From: Bradyrhizobium archetypum
Lineage (GTDB): Bacteria; Pseudomonadota; Alphaproteobacteria; Rhizobiales; Xanthobacteraceae
Direction of reading: 5' to 3'
Assembly (NCBI RefSeq): GCF_013114835.1
Contig: NZ_JAAVLW010000004.1
Span: forward strand, 186,001 to 250,000
DNA length: 64,000 nt
Under the pieces are notes generated by a model. It did not search any database and was not told the origin of the DNA. It saw only the letters and a list, made by a program, of their open reading frames with translations. Position 1 is the stretch's first letter. Every line of letters begins with the position of its first letter. Positions 17,238 to 24,979 of this stretch are shown piece by piece. The position numbers and the translations under genes were made by a program.

Positions 17238-18479
17238 TCAAACCACCGGCCGTTCGTATTTGGACAGCAGGTCGAGCCAATCCTCTAATAGTCGGCTCAT
17301 CAAAAAGTTCTGCCGCACGCTTTCTTTCGCCCGCGCGCCGAGCTCCTTCCGCAGGTTCGGATTCTTCAAGAGCTCGACGATTCTCGCTGCCGCCTGATCG
17401 GGCGTGTTCACCAGAAATCCGTTCCATCCGTCCTTGATCTGGTGCCGGATGCCTCCGACATTGCCGCCGATGACGGCAGCGCCCTTCCACATCGCCTCGG
17501 TGACCGTGAGGCCGAATCCTTCGCGGGTCGACTTCTGCAGGACCACGGCGGCCGAGCGCTGCAGTGCGTTCACCAGGGTCGGATCGTCGACGCTGAGAAC
17601 AATGATGCCTTCATCGGCGGCGCTCTCGATTTGCTCGAGAATTTTTCCGCCCTCGGGATCGTCGGAGGCATTGTTGCCGACCAGCACGAGCGTGCAGTCG
17701 ACCTGCTCTCTCGCCTTGCGGAAAGCCTCAATCACGCCCATCGGGTCTTTCCACCGGTCGAACCTGGAAATCTGCGTCACCAATGGACGATCGGTCGGAA
17801 TCTTGTAGTTACCAAGGAATTCTCGTCGCTCCCGGTCGGACATCTCCCGGTTCTTGGCCGAGAACGGATCAATCGCCGGCGTGATGAAATGCTGGCCGAC
17901 CCGAAGATGCTGGCCGTATTCCGGTAGCGAGAAGACCGCTGCGTTATACTGCTCGACGAATTGGCGCAGATAATTCCATACGGCCGCGTGCGGCGACGAC
18001 AGATCGACGTGACATTGCCAGAGCCACGGCATTTCCCGATCGGAAAAATGCCTGATGAGCGGCAGAGGCTGAGGATCATGCACGATGACTGCGTCGCAGT
18101 CGTCGAGATGAAGCCGCGTGGCATTTTCGAACACGACCTGTTCGTAGATCGTCTTTTCAGCCTCGGAAAATTCCGAGCTGGTGCCCTGCAGCGTATTGTG
18201 CAGCTTCTTGGTGCAACCGAAGAAGCCCGGCGTTCCCTGAATCAAGTGCCAGTCGGTTTCGATGCCGGTCGCATTCATCATGAGCGTGAGCGGCGTGAGC
18301 AGTTCGGTAACGCCTCCGCCATAGAACGTCGAACTGATATGGGCGACGCGCATCGTGCGCACCCGATCTGCCTTTGCCGCTATGCGCTCGGCCGCCGCAG
18401 CGCCGATCAGCGCCTCGTATTGTTCGAGCGTGTGAAGCCCGAGGGTGGACCGTTGAACGGCGGAAGTCTGCATGGACAT
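17238..18479 (-). CDS. treT: TreT-type trehalose synthase (glycosyltransferring, GT4)
   Basis: 413 residues from the ATG at 18479, close to the roughly 412 residues of archaeal TreT. The N-domain reads TMRVAHISSTFYGGGVTELL and includes the diagnostic DAVIVHDPQPLPLIRHF. The C-domain contains VTQISRFDRWKDPMGVIEAF and the E-x7-E region STREGFGLTVTEAMWKGAAV. TreT makes trehalose from NDP-glucose and glucose in one reversible step. An AAAGGCG stretch precedes the start. It is the first gene of a two-gene operon with the GT4 gene at 16156. Biochemical identity is inferred from family resemblance; trehalose phosphorylase-like activity is a close alternative. Confidence 0.8.
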   Translation of the reverse strand: MSMQTSAVQRSTLGLHTLEQYEALIGAAAAERIAAKADRVRTMRVAHISSTFYGGGVTELLTPLTLMMNATGIETDWHLIQGTPGFFGCTKKLHNTLQGTSSEFSEAEKTIYEQVVFENATRLHLDDCDAVIVHDPQPLPLIRHFSDREMPWLWQCHVDLSSPHAAVWNYLRQFVEQYNAAVFSLPEYGQHLRVGQHFITPAIDPFSAKNREMSDRERREFLGNYKIPTDRPLVTQISRFDRWKDPMGVIEAFRKAREQVDCTLVLVGNNASDDPEGGKILEQIESAADEGIIVLSVDDPTLVNALQRSAAVVLQKSTREGFGLTVTEAMWKGAAVIGGNVGGIRHQIKDGWNGFLVNTPDQAAARIVELLKNPNLRKELGARAKESVRQNFLMSRLLEDWLDLLSKYERPVV

Positions 18480-18898
18480 CGAAGTGTCGCCTTTACGGTT
18501 CTCGCATCGCGGCAATGCCGCCTCGTTCTTTCCAAATCTCGGCACGCTCGCATTGCAGTTCGCAGGTTTCAGCGCATCTGCGAAATCGCTTTGCCGGCCG
18601 GACAACTTTCCAACCGGCCGATCGTTGCCAATGATGGCTTCCCCCTTCGCAGGGGCGTGCCACTTTTTCCCACCAGCAATAAGTCGGGAACTGCCCGGAA
18701 GTTGCTTTAGCTTGGCACAGGATAGGGTCGGAGCAGCATTGCTGAACGTTTGTTCATTCGCGCTTTGGCGCAACCTGATTCAGATGTTCGTGCTGGCGGC
18801 TGCTGGTGCTGGCGGCGCGCTCGGGAGCGTAAGGCCGGACAAATTTACTTGGCCCCTGGGCTGCTGTATTGCAGTAGGTGGCGCCAGGAGACAGTTCC
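18480..18898 (+). other. Divergent control region
   Basis: 419 bases between the treT start (minus) and the DUF5413-like start (plus). No gene with a ribosome site was found; an open frame continues treT upstream to 18773 but is not protein-like. Promoters for both sides must lie here, but none is close enough to consensus to call. Confidence 0.45.
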
Positions 18899-19321
18899 AT
18901 GAAGCGTTATCTGATCTTTGGAGCGATCGGCCCGTTCGTCGGCGGTTTCCTGATGCTGTTGGCGACCACGGTGGCCTCGGGATATTGGACCGACACCAGT
19001 TGGACGGAGATCGGGAAATTCCTCGGCGCGTTCGTCAAGACGCTGCAATATAGCTATTTGTTCGGCATCGTGCCGGCGTTGATGGTCGGCGCGATCGACG
19101 ACATTCTCTATCACGTCAAGCGCATCGCGCCGGCGGTGCGGATCCTGATCGTGGCCGCGATCGGCTTTGCGGCTGCCTCATTGCTCTATGGCTCGCGCGG
19201 GCCGGACACCGGTGCGCTGCAGTTTGTGCTCTACGGTCTCGTCGGCATGGTGCCTGCGATGTTGTCGTCGTGGGTGGTGCACCGATACGCGGACGAACCG
19301 CAGGCAGCGCATTCGACGTGA
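18899..19321 (+). CDS. Four-helix membrane protein (DUF5413-like)
   Basis: 140 residues starting MKRYLIFGAIGPFVGGFLML after an AGGAGA site eight bases upstream. Four hydrophobic segments (about residues 5-25, 48-68, 80-98, 103-122) are joined by short loops (DTSWTEIGKFLGAFVKTLQY). The layout and N-terminal sequence resemble DUF5413 proteins of Bradyrhizobium. No transport or enzyme motif is visible. It is followed 117 nt later by a DUF4112 gene in the same direction. Confidence 0.68.
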   Translation: MKRYLIFGAIGPFVGGFLMLLATTVASGYWTDTSWTEIGKFLGAFVKTLQYSYLFGIVPALMVGAIDDILYHVKRIAPAVRILIVAAIGFAAASLLYGSRGPDTGALQFVLYGLVGMVPAMLSSWVVHRYADEPQAAHST

Positions 19322-19438
19322 GACTTTCGCGCGATCTGTTGGCGGCGATAACAGCGTTGCCTTAAACCTTCCGGATCCGATCCACGAAAGCAGCGACGGC
19401 GTGACGCAACTTGCGCCTCGCTTTTGCGTTACCATCTG

Positions 19439-19978
19439 ATGACCATGCCAGACGACGATATCTACACACCGCCCCGCTCACGCTCCGGGCAATCTTTCCG
19501 GACGCGTGCGCCCGGGCGCGGCCCGGTCATCGACCAGGAGGGGCGCGAGCTTCCCGAGCCAGATCTGCATACAAGATTCGAGGGAACGCGATTCGATTTC
19601 GGTCATGCCGCCGCCAATCCGTTCGGCGAATTGACGCGCGAGCAGCGGCTGGCGCGGCTCGATGCCATCGCAAAATTGCTGGATGTCGCCTTCATCGTGC
19701 CCGGGACCAATTTCCGCTACGGCATCGACGGGCTGATCGGCTTGATCCCGGTGGTCGGCGACATCATCACGACGGCGATTTCGCTGTGGCTGGTGCGCGA
19801 GGCGCGCGCGCTGGGCGCGCCCTGGTACATCACGGCGCGAATGCTCGCCAATGTCGCACTCGACGGCGCGGTCGGGCTGGTGCCGGTGGCGGGCGATGCC
19901 TTCGACGTCATGTTCCGCGCCAACGTCCGCAACGTGCGCATGCTCAAGCGCTGGCTCGACCGGCAACCGCGCGCGTGA
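19439..19978 (+). CDS. DUF4112 domain-containing protein
   Basis: 179 residues. A disordered N-terminus (residues 1-65, RSRSGQSFRTRAPGRGP) leads into a DUF4112 core: LDAIAKLLDVAFIVPGTNFR, YGIDGLIGLIPVVGDIITTA and GLVPVAGDAFDVMFRANVRN. The paired G-L-x-P-V-x-G-D motifs are typical of this membrane-associated family, whose function is unknown. The ATG at 19439 is preferred over an upstream in-frame TTG (19424) and competes with a second ATG six bases later; no ribosome site decides. Confidence 0.8.
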   Translation: MTMPDDDIYTPPRSRSGQSFRTRAPGRGPVIDQEGRELPEPDLHTRFEGTRFDFGHAAANPFGELTREQRLARLDAIAKLLDVAFIVPGTNFRYGIDGLIGLIPVVGDIITTAISLWLVREARALGAPWYITARMLANVALDGAVGLVPVAGDAFDVMFRANVRNVRMLKRWLDRQPRA

Positions 19979-20055
19979 GCCCGACCCGCAGGGCCGCGTT
20001 ACTCTAGTGCAAAGTGGCGACCGGTTTTCGGATCAGGTCACGTAGAAGGATCAAG

Positions 20056-20085
20056 AAAAAAAGCCCCCGGATGAAGTCCGGAGGC
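20056..20085 (-). terminator. Terminator for the 20110-20394 gene
   Basis: A 9-bp stem with one mismatch (GCCCCCGGA at 20063-20071, TCCGGAGGC at 20077-20085) is followed, on the minus strand, by seven T. It lies 25 nt beyond the stop of the small gene upstream. Confidence 0.75.
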
Positions 20086-20109
20086 GCGCTGTTTGAAGAT
20101 ATGGAGACT

Positions 20110-20394
20110 TCAGGCCGCGTCGGCCTTGTCGTCGGTCCTAGCGGCCGGACGCGGGCGGCGCGGCAGCGGGAAGGCGTCGCTTTCATAGAGCGAGCGGATG
20201 CCGCTCTGGTCGAAGCGGGCTTCCTCGACCTGGAGATAGGCGCCGTTCAGCGAGTCCGCCGGCAGCTCCTCGATCGCGAAGCGAACCGCTTCCGCCGCGG
20301 TGCCAAAACGCCGATAGGCAAAGCCCGCCCGCTTTTTCTTGCGGATCGCGGCGGGAAACAGTTCGGCGGCGGTGTTGTAGCTGAATGGACGCAT
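20110..20394 (-). CDS. Small conserved hypothetical protein
   Basis: 94 residues from the ATG at 20394 with a GAGGTCACC site. Begins MRPFSYNTAAELFPAAIRKK and continues AYRRFGTAAEAVRFAIEELP, a soluble mixed alpha/beta composition, and ends in a basic Pro/Arg tail. No signal peptide, membrane segment or known domain was recognised. It has its own terminator, so it is probably monocistronic. The upstream in-frame extension to 20595 lacks a ribosome site. Confidence 0.68.
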   Translation of the reverse strand: MRPFSYNTAAELFPAAIRKKKRAGFAYRRFGTAAEAVRFAIEELPADSLNGAYLQVEEARFDQSGIRSLYESDAFPLPRRPRPAARTDDKADAA

Positions 20395-20619
20395 GGTCGG
20401 TGACCTCAATCTTTTTCGGCTCTTTTCGTGTGAGCAATGGGGATTGGATGACGGTGGGCCACAGGGGCGGCGCGCCGTGCACGTCATTTCAAGGCCTAAT
20501 ATAAGCCTCTCTGACAGAAATGCGAACCCCTGAAGCCCGTCATCGGGGGTGATGATGAATCCACGCATGGCTGCGGGGAACCAAAATTTAATCAAGTCTT
20601 TTCAATAGCTTAAGGCGCA

Positions 20620-20784
20620 TCAAATCTTGCCGAGCAGCAGCAGGATCAGGAGCACGATCAAAATCACCCCAACCAGCCCCATGCCGGAATGGCCATAACC
20701 GTAGCCATAGCCCCGGATGCGGCCGGAGAAGCCGCCCAGCAGGACGATGATCAGGATGATGACGAGTATCGTCCCCAAGGACAT
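20620..20784 (-). CDS. DUF3309-type two-helix membrane peptide
   Basis: 54 residues, found by reading the strand directly. MSLGTILVIILIIVLLGG is the first membrane segment, a Gly/Tyr-rich turn (SGRIRGYGYGYGHSG) follows, and MGLVGVILIVLLILLLLGKI is the second. This matches the DUF3309 family of very small membrane proteins common in rhizobia and related bacteria; their function is unknown. The start at 20784 is preceded by GGAGCG. Confidence 0.75.
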   Translation of the reverse strand: MSLGTILVIILIIVLLGGFSGRIRGYGYGYGHSGMGLVGVILIVLLILLLLGKI

Positions 20785-20887
20785 GGCGCGCTCCCCAAAA
20801 GGCCCGCGGGCGGCGAGAAAGCCGGATCAAAGCACATTCCGGGAAGCGAGTCCTTGGTCGATCCGCCGACAAGGTCAGTTGGAGATT

Positions 20888-20982
20888 GTCATTCCGGGAT
20901 GGTCCGAAGGACCAGACCCGGAATCTCGGGATTCTCAGGTGCGCAATTGCGCACCAGAGTTCGCTTTGCGTCCCGGAATGAC
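20888..20982. repeat. Palindromic intergenic repeat (type B)
   Basis: Outer arms GTCATTCCGGGA (20888-20899) and TCCCGGAATGAC (20971-20982) are perfect 12-bp inverted copies. Inside are two smaller palindromes, GGTCC-GAA-GGACC and GGTGCGCAATTGCGCACC. This nested palindrome is the style of dispersed repeats in Bradyrhizobium chromosomes. It lies just beyond the 3' end of the gene at 20993. Confidence 0.75.
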
Positions 20983-20992
20983 GCCTATGTCG

Positions 20993-21367
20993 TCACTCCT
21001 TCGTCTCGTCGATCGGTAGCACTTTCAGCGGCGTCGCATAGGGCTCGACTCGAAGCGAGTCGCTAGCGATCAGACCGATCTTGTGCAGTGGCGCTTGTTC
21101 GAGATCGCCGCTGGACGATTTGCGCACCGCGTATTGCCACGCGCTCATCGAGCCCTTGGCGACCAGCATTTTGGCGATGCCGCCGGCGTTCTGGCCTTCC
21201 ATCTGGGCGAGATCGGCCTCGCTGACGCCGATTACGATTTCGTCCTTGGTGGTGATGACCTTGAATAGCGAAACCTTGTCGGCGGCGCGGGCAGGCTGGA
21301 TCACAACGCTCTCCATCATGAAGGTGGCAAGCCCGAGACCGAGCAGCAGGCGTTTGGAAATGGGCAT
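20993..21367 (-). CDS. Exported hypothetical protein
   Basis: 124 residues from the ATG at 21367; another ATG 12 nt upstream is possible. A signal peptide covers residues 1-29 (RLLLGLGLATFMMESVVIQP, cleavage near ARA-AD). The mature part (KVSLFKVITTKDEIVIGVSE, ADLAQMEGQNAGGIAKMLVA) is soluble and has no Cys or known motif. It would be periplasmic. The msrAB terminator lies just upstream of its start, so it has its own promoter. No function can be assigned. Confidence 0.65.
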   Translation of the reverse strand: MPISKRLLLGLGLATFMMESVVIQPARAADKVSLFKVITTKDEIVIGVSEADLAQMEGQNAGGIAKMLVAKGSMSAWQYAVRKSSSGDLEQAPLHKIGLIASDSLRVEPYATPLKVLPIDETKE

Positions 21368-21416
21368 ATCGAAATTCATCCTTGTCTGGGCGCCGGGTCG
21401 GAAGCATCCCATCAAC

Positions 21417-21454
21417 AAAAAAGCCCCGCGCGACCAGCCCTTGGTCGCACGGGG
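21417..21454 (-). terminator. Terminator downstream of msrA-msrB
   Basis: A 13-bp stem with one mismatch (CCCCGCGCGACCA at 21424-21436, TGGTCGCACGGGG at 21442-21454) is followed on the minus strand by six T. It lies 135 nt past the msrB stop and before the next minus-strand gene, with a repeat between. Confidence 0.8.
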
Positions 21455-21498
21455 TTAAAGTCAGGTTCGAAAAAAAGTTGGAACGACGTCTCCCCACC

Positions 21499-21569
21499 AT
21501 TGCCGGGCGTGACCCGGCAATGCATCACCTCAAAGAAAGCGATGGATGCGCGGGTCAAGCCCGCGCATC
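21499..21569. repeat. Double-hairpin intergenic repeat (type C)
   Basis: Two adjacent perfect hairpins: ATTGCCGGG-CGTGA-CCCGGCAAT (21499-21521) and GATGCGCGGG-TCAAG-CCCGCGCATC (21545-21569). Their loops CGTGA and TCAAG are variants of the GGGTCAAGCCC-type repeat common in Bradyrhizobiaceae. They lie between msrB and its terminator. Confidence 0.72.
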
Positions 21570-21588
21570 ACAAGTGGAGAATGCAGCG

Positions 21589-21999
21589 CTACTTCGGCTG
21601 CAGCTTTAATGCCGCCGAATTGATGCAGTAGCGCAGGCCGGTCGGGCCGGGGCCGTCGTTGAAGACGTGGCCGAGATGCCCGTTGCATTTCGAGCATAGC
21701 ACTTCGGTGCGGATCATGCCGTGGCTGAAATCGCGCTCTTCGTCGACATGGCTATCCACCGCCGGCGCGGTAAAGCTCGGCCAGCCGCAGCCGGAATCGA
21801 ACTTGGCATCGGACTCAAACAGTGTCTGGCCACAGCCGGCACAGATGTAGGTGCCCTTGCGGTGCTCGTGCTCATATTCGCCCGTGAACGGCCGCTCGGT
21901 CGCCTTCTCGCGCAGCACGGCATATTGCATCGGCGTCAGTTCGCGGCGCCACTCCGCGTCGCTCTTGACGACCTTGCCGGATGTTTTGGTGTCGGACAT
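21589..21999 (-). CDS. msrB: Peptide-methionine (R)-S-oxide reductase
   Basis: 136 residues without a signal peptide, so cytoplasmic. It reduces the R epimer of methionine sulfoxide in proteins. Zn-binding Cys pairs are seen in [11 protein letters not shown] and [14 protein letters not shown], the catalytic Cys is in [13 protein letters not shown], and the family motifs GWPSFTAP and RTEVLC are present. It starts 26 nt after the msrA stop, so the pair is an operon; a hairpin repeat and a terminator follow. Confidence 0.93.
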   Translation of the reverse strand: MSDTKTSGKVVKSDAEWRRELTPMQYAVLREKATERPFTGEYEHEHRKGTYICAGCGQTLFESDAKFDSGCGWPSFTAPAVDSHVDEERDFSHGMIRTEVLCSKCNGHLGHVFNDGPGPTGLRYCINSAALKLQPK

Positions 22000-22025
22000 G
22001 GAGTCTCCCTCTACTGCTAGCCTTC

Positions 22026-22745
22026 TTAATTGGTAGCCTTGGCGTTGCTCACCAGCGTCGGCTTCTCGATGTAATTCTCCGCGAAGATCTTCTTCAGGTT
22101 TTCGATCTTCGGAATGTCGTTGAAGACAATATAGGGCTGGTTCGGGTGCAGCGTCAGGTAATCCTGATGATAGTCCTCCGCCGCATAGAATGCCTGCAGC
22201 GGGCCAATCTTGGTGACGATCGGCTTCTTGTAGACCTTTGCAGCGTTGAGCTGGGCGACATAGGCTTCTGCCACCTTTTTCTGCTCGTCATTGGTCGTGA
22301 AGATCGCCGAGCGATATTGCGTGCCGACATCAGGACCCTGGCGGTTCAATTGCGTCGGGTCGTGCACGACGGAGAAGAAGATCTGCAGGATCTTGCCGTA
22401 GCTGATCTTCTTCGGGTCGTACTTGATCTCGACGGACTCGGCGTGTCCCGTCGTGCCGGTGCCGATCATGGTGTAGTTCGCCGTCATCTTGCTGCCGCCG
22501 GAATAGCCGGACACCGCGTTGAGCACGCCGGCGGTATGCTGGTAGACACCCTGGACGCCCCAGAAGCAGCCGCCGGCGAGCACGGCGGTCTGGATGCCGT
22601 CAGCCGGCTGAACGTCGACGGCGGGCGGCGGAATGATGACGGCTTCCTCGGCGGCCCGCGAGGGGCTGATGGTAACAGCGGCAATGGCCAGCGCGCCGAT
22701 GGCGGCGGCGCACAGCGACAGGCGGCTGAAATGGCGAGGGGACAT
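22026..22745 (-). CDS. msrA: Peptide-methionine (S)-S-oxide reductase, exported
   Basis: 239 residues from the ATG at 22745 (GAGGAAA site three bases upstream). The catalytic GGCFWG lies after a 50-residue extension. Downstream motifs ([40 protein letters not shown]) are complete. The first 31 residues form a signal peptide ([20 protein letters not shown], cleavage near SRA-AE), so MsrA should act in the periplasm while its operon partner MsrB has no signal. It repairs the S epimer of oxidised Met. The frame is open upstream to 22895, but that part lacks a ribosome site. Confidence 0.92.
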   Translation of the reverse strand: MSPRHFSRLSLCAAAIGALAIAAVTISPSRAAEEAVIIPPPAVDVQPADGIQTAVLAGGCFWGVQGVYQHTAGVLNAVSGYSGGSKMTANYTMIGTGTTGHAESVEIKYDPKKISYGKILQIFFSVVHDPTQLNRQGPDVGTQYRSAIFTTNDEQKKVAEAYVAQLNAAKVYKKPIVTKIGPLQAFYAAEDYHQDYLTLHPNQPYIVFNDIPKIENLKKIFAENYIEKPTLVSNAKATN

Positions 22746-23006
22746 GGTTTCCTCTTTCGGCAATGGTTGGGGCAGTCTAGAGCGGGACCTGCGTTTCGCA
22801 AATCGGCTCAATTCTCTGATGCCCAAAATACGGCACGGGCTGGCGATTGTTACGGCGCGCGCCACACGAGTTCGTGAATAAAGCTGCGCCCGCACAAGGC
22901 CTTAGGGAGGGCGATCGGTCGCGCTTGACCGGCGCGGGCCTGTTTTTCCACAATGAACCCGTGGTCGTGCGCCGCGACCAAATCCATGCACCGGAGCGTT
23001 CCGCGG
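22746..23006 (+). other. Non-coding gap upstream of msrA
   Basis: The first 261 bases of a 387-base stretch without a secure gene. It should hold the msrA promoter (minus strand). No clear promoter, repeat or RNA was recognised; a possible gene remnant follows at 23007. Confidence 0.4.
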
Positions 23007-23219
23007 ATGTTGCGGGCCGTGTTGTTGGGTCTCGTCATGCTTGCCGCCGCCGGCCGCGCGCATGCCGCCGGCGAAGCCCTTCTTTGCGAACTTGTGACCA
23101 GGGGTCGCGGTCACGACGGGCTCGATGTAAAGCTAAGTTTCTGCGCGGCGGCGCCACCACGCGAGCCCGCAAGCGAAGACCCAATTGAAATAGATGAGAG
23201 CGATAATCGACCCGGCTAG
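23007..23219 (+). pseudogene. Possible remnant: signal peptide plus short tail
   Basis: From an ATG at 23007 the frame encodes an excellent signal peptide (MLRAVLLGLVMLAAAGRAHA) and then about 50 residues (GEALLCELVTRGRGHDGLDV...) that become Pro/Glu-rich and overlap the 3' end of the opposite gene. A signal of this quality is unlikely by chance, so this may be the 5' stub of a gene that lost its body, or a very small exported protein. Its frame extends upstream to ATG codons at 22953 and 22986. Confidence 0.35.
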
Positions 23220-23498
23220 GGGACCTTGCAAGCGCCAATAATTAAAGAAGTAGTGCGTGCCTTCGGATAGCGTTGCATATGCGGTAGCCGCGAGCACGAC
23301 GGCTGCGGTAACAAGCAGTCCAATAGCGATATGGAGTGAAGGTTTAGTGCGCAGTGCGTTGAGCCAAGCGGCAAACGAGATAGGAGCTAATGGCAGGCAA
23401 CTGAACGCGCCCGCGATCCACCCGTGGCCAGCGCCACCGAAGGCGATGAAACCGAACAGTAGCAACGCGCCGAACAGCGAGGCGATGACGTATTTCAT
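23133..23498 (-). CDS. Hypothetical four-helix membrane protein
   Basis: 121 residues with about four hydrophobic segments (MKYVIASLFGALLLFGFIAF, GAFSCLPLAPISFAAWLNAL, SLHIAIGLLVTAAVVLAATA, GSIIALIYFNWVFACGLAWW). No motif was recognised. It is less GC-rich than its neighbours, suggesting acquisition. Ribosome site unclear. Its 3' end overlaps the remnant at 23007-23219 on the other strand. Confidence 0.58.
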   Translation of the reverse strand: MKYVIASLFGALLLFGFIAFGGAGHGWIAGAFSCLPLAPISFAAWLNALRTKPSLHIAIGLLVTAAVVLAATAYATLSEGTHYFFNYWRLQGPLAGSIIALIYFNWVFACGLAWWRRRAET

Positions 23499-23641
23499 GC
23501 GCGTCTAAGTTCCGGGGCAAGTCCGCGCGGCCTCGGTTCGCCGTTGTCTCGTGATTGCACGGGGCAACTCGACACTCTCAAGAGCCTTGCCATCTTGCTT
23601 TCGGATAGTCGTTTCTCGCCATACAGCCGCATGCGGCCCTT

Positions 23642-23666
23642 TGGATTGCTTCGCTTCGCGCAATGA
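23642..23666. repeat. Half copy of the type D repeat
   Basis: TGGATTGCTTCGCTTCGCGC followed by AATGA resembles the right arm of the palindrome at 26417-26490 (TGGATTGCTTCGCTCGGCTC then GCAATGA). Only one arm is present here, just beyond the 3' end of the helicase gene. Confidence 0.55.
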
Positions 23667-23674
23667 GGGCTGCG

Positions 23675-24790
23675 CTACACCACCACGCTCAGTCTTTTCG
23701 CCGCGCGCGTGATGCCCGTATAGAGCCATCTTGCCCGGCTGTCCTGGAACGCAAAACTCTCGTCGAACAGCACTACGTCGTCCCATTGCGAGCCCTGCGA
23801 CTTGTGCACGGTTAGCACATAGCCGTAGTCGAACTCGTCATAGGGCTTGCGCTGCTCCCACGGGATCGCCTCTATGCCGCCTTCGAAGCAGTCGTGCCGC
23901 ACGGAGACCTTGGTCACCTTGTGGCCGAATTCCTCGTCGGGCGACAGCCGCATGGTCAGGATCTGCGATTTTGATCGCGGCTGGGTGCGCGATTTCACCC
24001 GCCACAGCCCGCCGTTGAACAGGCCCTTCTTGCGGTTGTTGCGCAGGCAGACCAGCTTGTCGCCGGCGACCGGCAAGGGATCCTCGATGTTCTGCTTCTG
24101 CCTTATCCGCATGTTGTAGGCGCGACGGGTGTTGTTGCGGCCAACCAGCACCTGATCGGCGCTCATCACGCGGTCCGGATCGAGTTCGTTGCGCCGCACC
24201 ACCTCGCTTTCGCCGCGGCGGCCGATCTCCAGCTCGCGGCCTTCGCGGATGTCCATCGACATCCGCACGATCGGGTCGTCCTGCGCCTGGCGATGCACTT
24301 CCGTCAGCATCGCATCGGGCTCGCAATTGGTGAAGAAGCCGCCGCCCTGGATCGGCGGCAATTGCGCGGGATCACCGAGTACGAGCAGTGGACAATCAAA
24401 CGACATCAAGTCGCGGCCGAGCTCGGCATCGACCATTGAGCACTCGTCGATCACGATCAGCTTCGCTTTGGAGGCCGGTGCATCGTCCCAGAGTTCAAAG
24501 CTCGGCTGCTCGACGCCGGATTCCTTGGCACGATAGATCAGCGAATGGATGGTGGAGGCGTTGTCGCAACCCTTGTTGCGCATCACCAGCGCCGCCTTGC
24601 CGGTGAAGGCGGCATATTTCACCTCGCCGTCGACGCCCTCGGCGATATGCCTCGCCAGCGTCGTCTTGCCGGTGCCGGCATAACCAAACAGACGGAATAC
24701 CGGCGGCGTGCCGTTGCGGCCAGGCCTGGCCTTCAGCCAGTCGGCAACGGCCTTCAGCGCGGAATCCTGATGCGGCGTAAAAGTGGTCAT
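23675..24790 (-). CDS. SF1B (RecD/Dda-like) ATP-dependent DNA helicase
   Basis: 371 residues from the ATG at 24790. Motifs in order: Walker A FGYAGTGKTTLARHIAEG, motif Ia FTGKAALVMRNKG, Walker B LIVIDECSMV, motif III LVLGDPAQLPPI, and the C-terminal UvrD_C_2-type motif YVLTVHKSQGSQWDDVVLF with YTGITRAAKRL. The domain set is that of small single-subunit RecD2/Dda helicases, without RecB or RecC partners. It should translocate 5'-3' on single-stranded DNA. The frame opens at 25009, but the extra 73 residues look non-coding and overlap the divergent gene. It is divergent from the LLM oxidoreductase with a 189-nt gap. Confidence 0.85.
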   Translation of the reverse strand: MTTFTPHQDSALKAVADWLKARPGRNGTPPVFRLFGYAGTGKTTLARHIAEGVDGEVKYAAFTGKAALVMRNKGCDNASTIHSLIYRAKESGVEQPSFELWDDAPASKAKLIVIDECSMVDAELGRDLMSFDCPLLVLGDPAQLPPIQGGGFFTNCEPDAMLTEVHRQAQDDPIVRMSMDIREGRELEIGRRGESEVVRRNELDPDRVMSADQVLVGRNNTRRAYNMRIRQKQNIEDPLPVAGDKLVCLRNNRKKGLFNGGLWRVKSRTQPRSKSQILTMRLSPDEEFGHKVTKVSVRHDCFEGGIEAIPWEQRKPYDEFDYGYVLTVHKSQGSQWDDVVLFDESFAFQDSRARWLYTGITRAAKRLSVVV

Positions 24791-24979
24791 GGGGTCCAGA
24801 TCGAGAGAGGCGCGGGCGGAAGGCCGCGACTCAGACGGAAGCGTAAAGCTAACCATTCGCGCGTTCCATGCAAGACAACTTCCGTGACGCGGAATTGCCA
24901 TTTCGCTACCGAGGCTGGACTTGCGATTTGCGAAGAATACACTGACGAAAAACAAGAAGCGGTCCTTGGGAGAGGCGTC

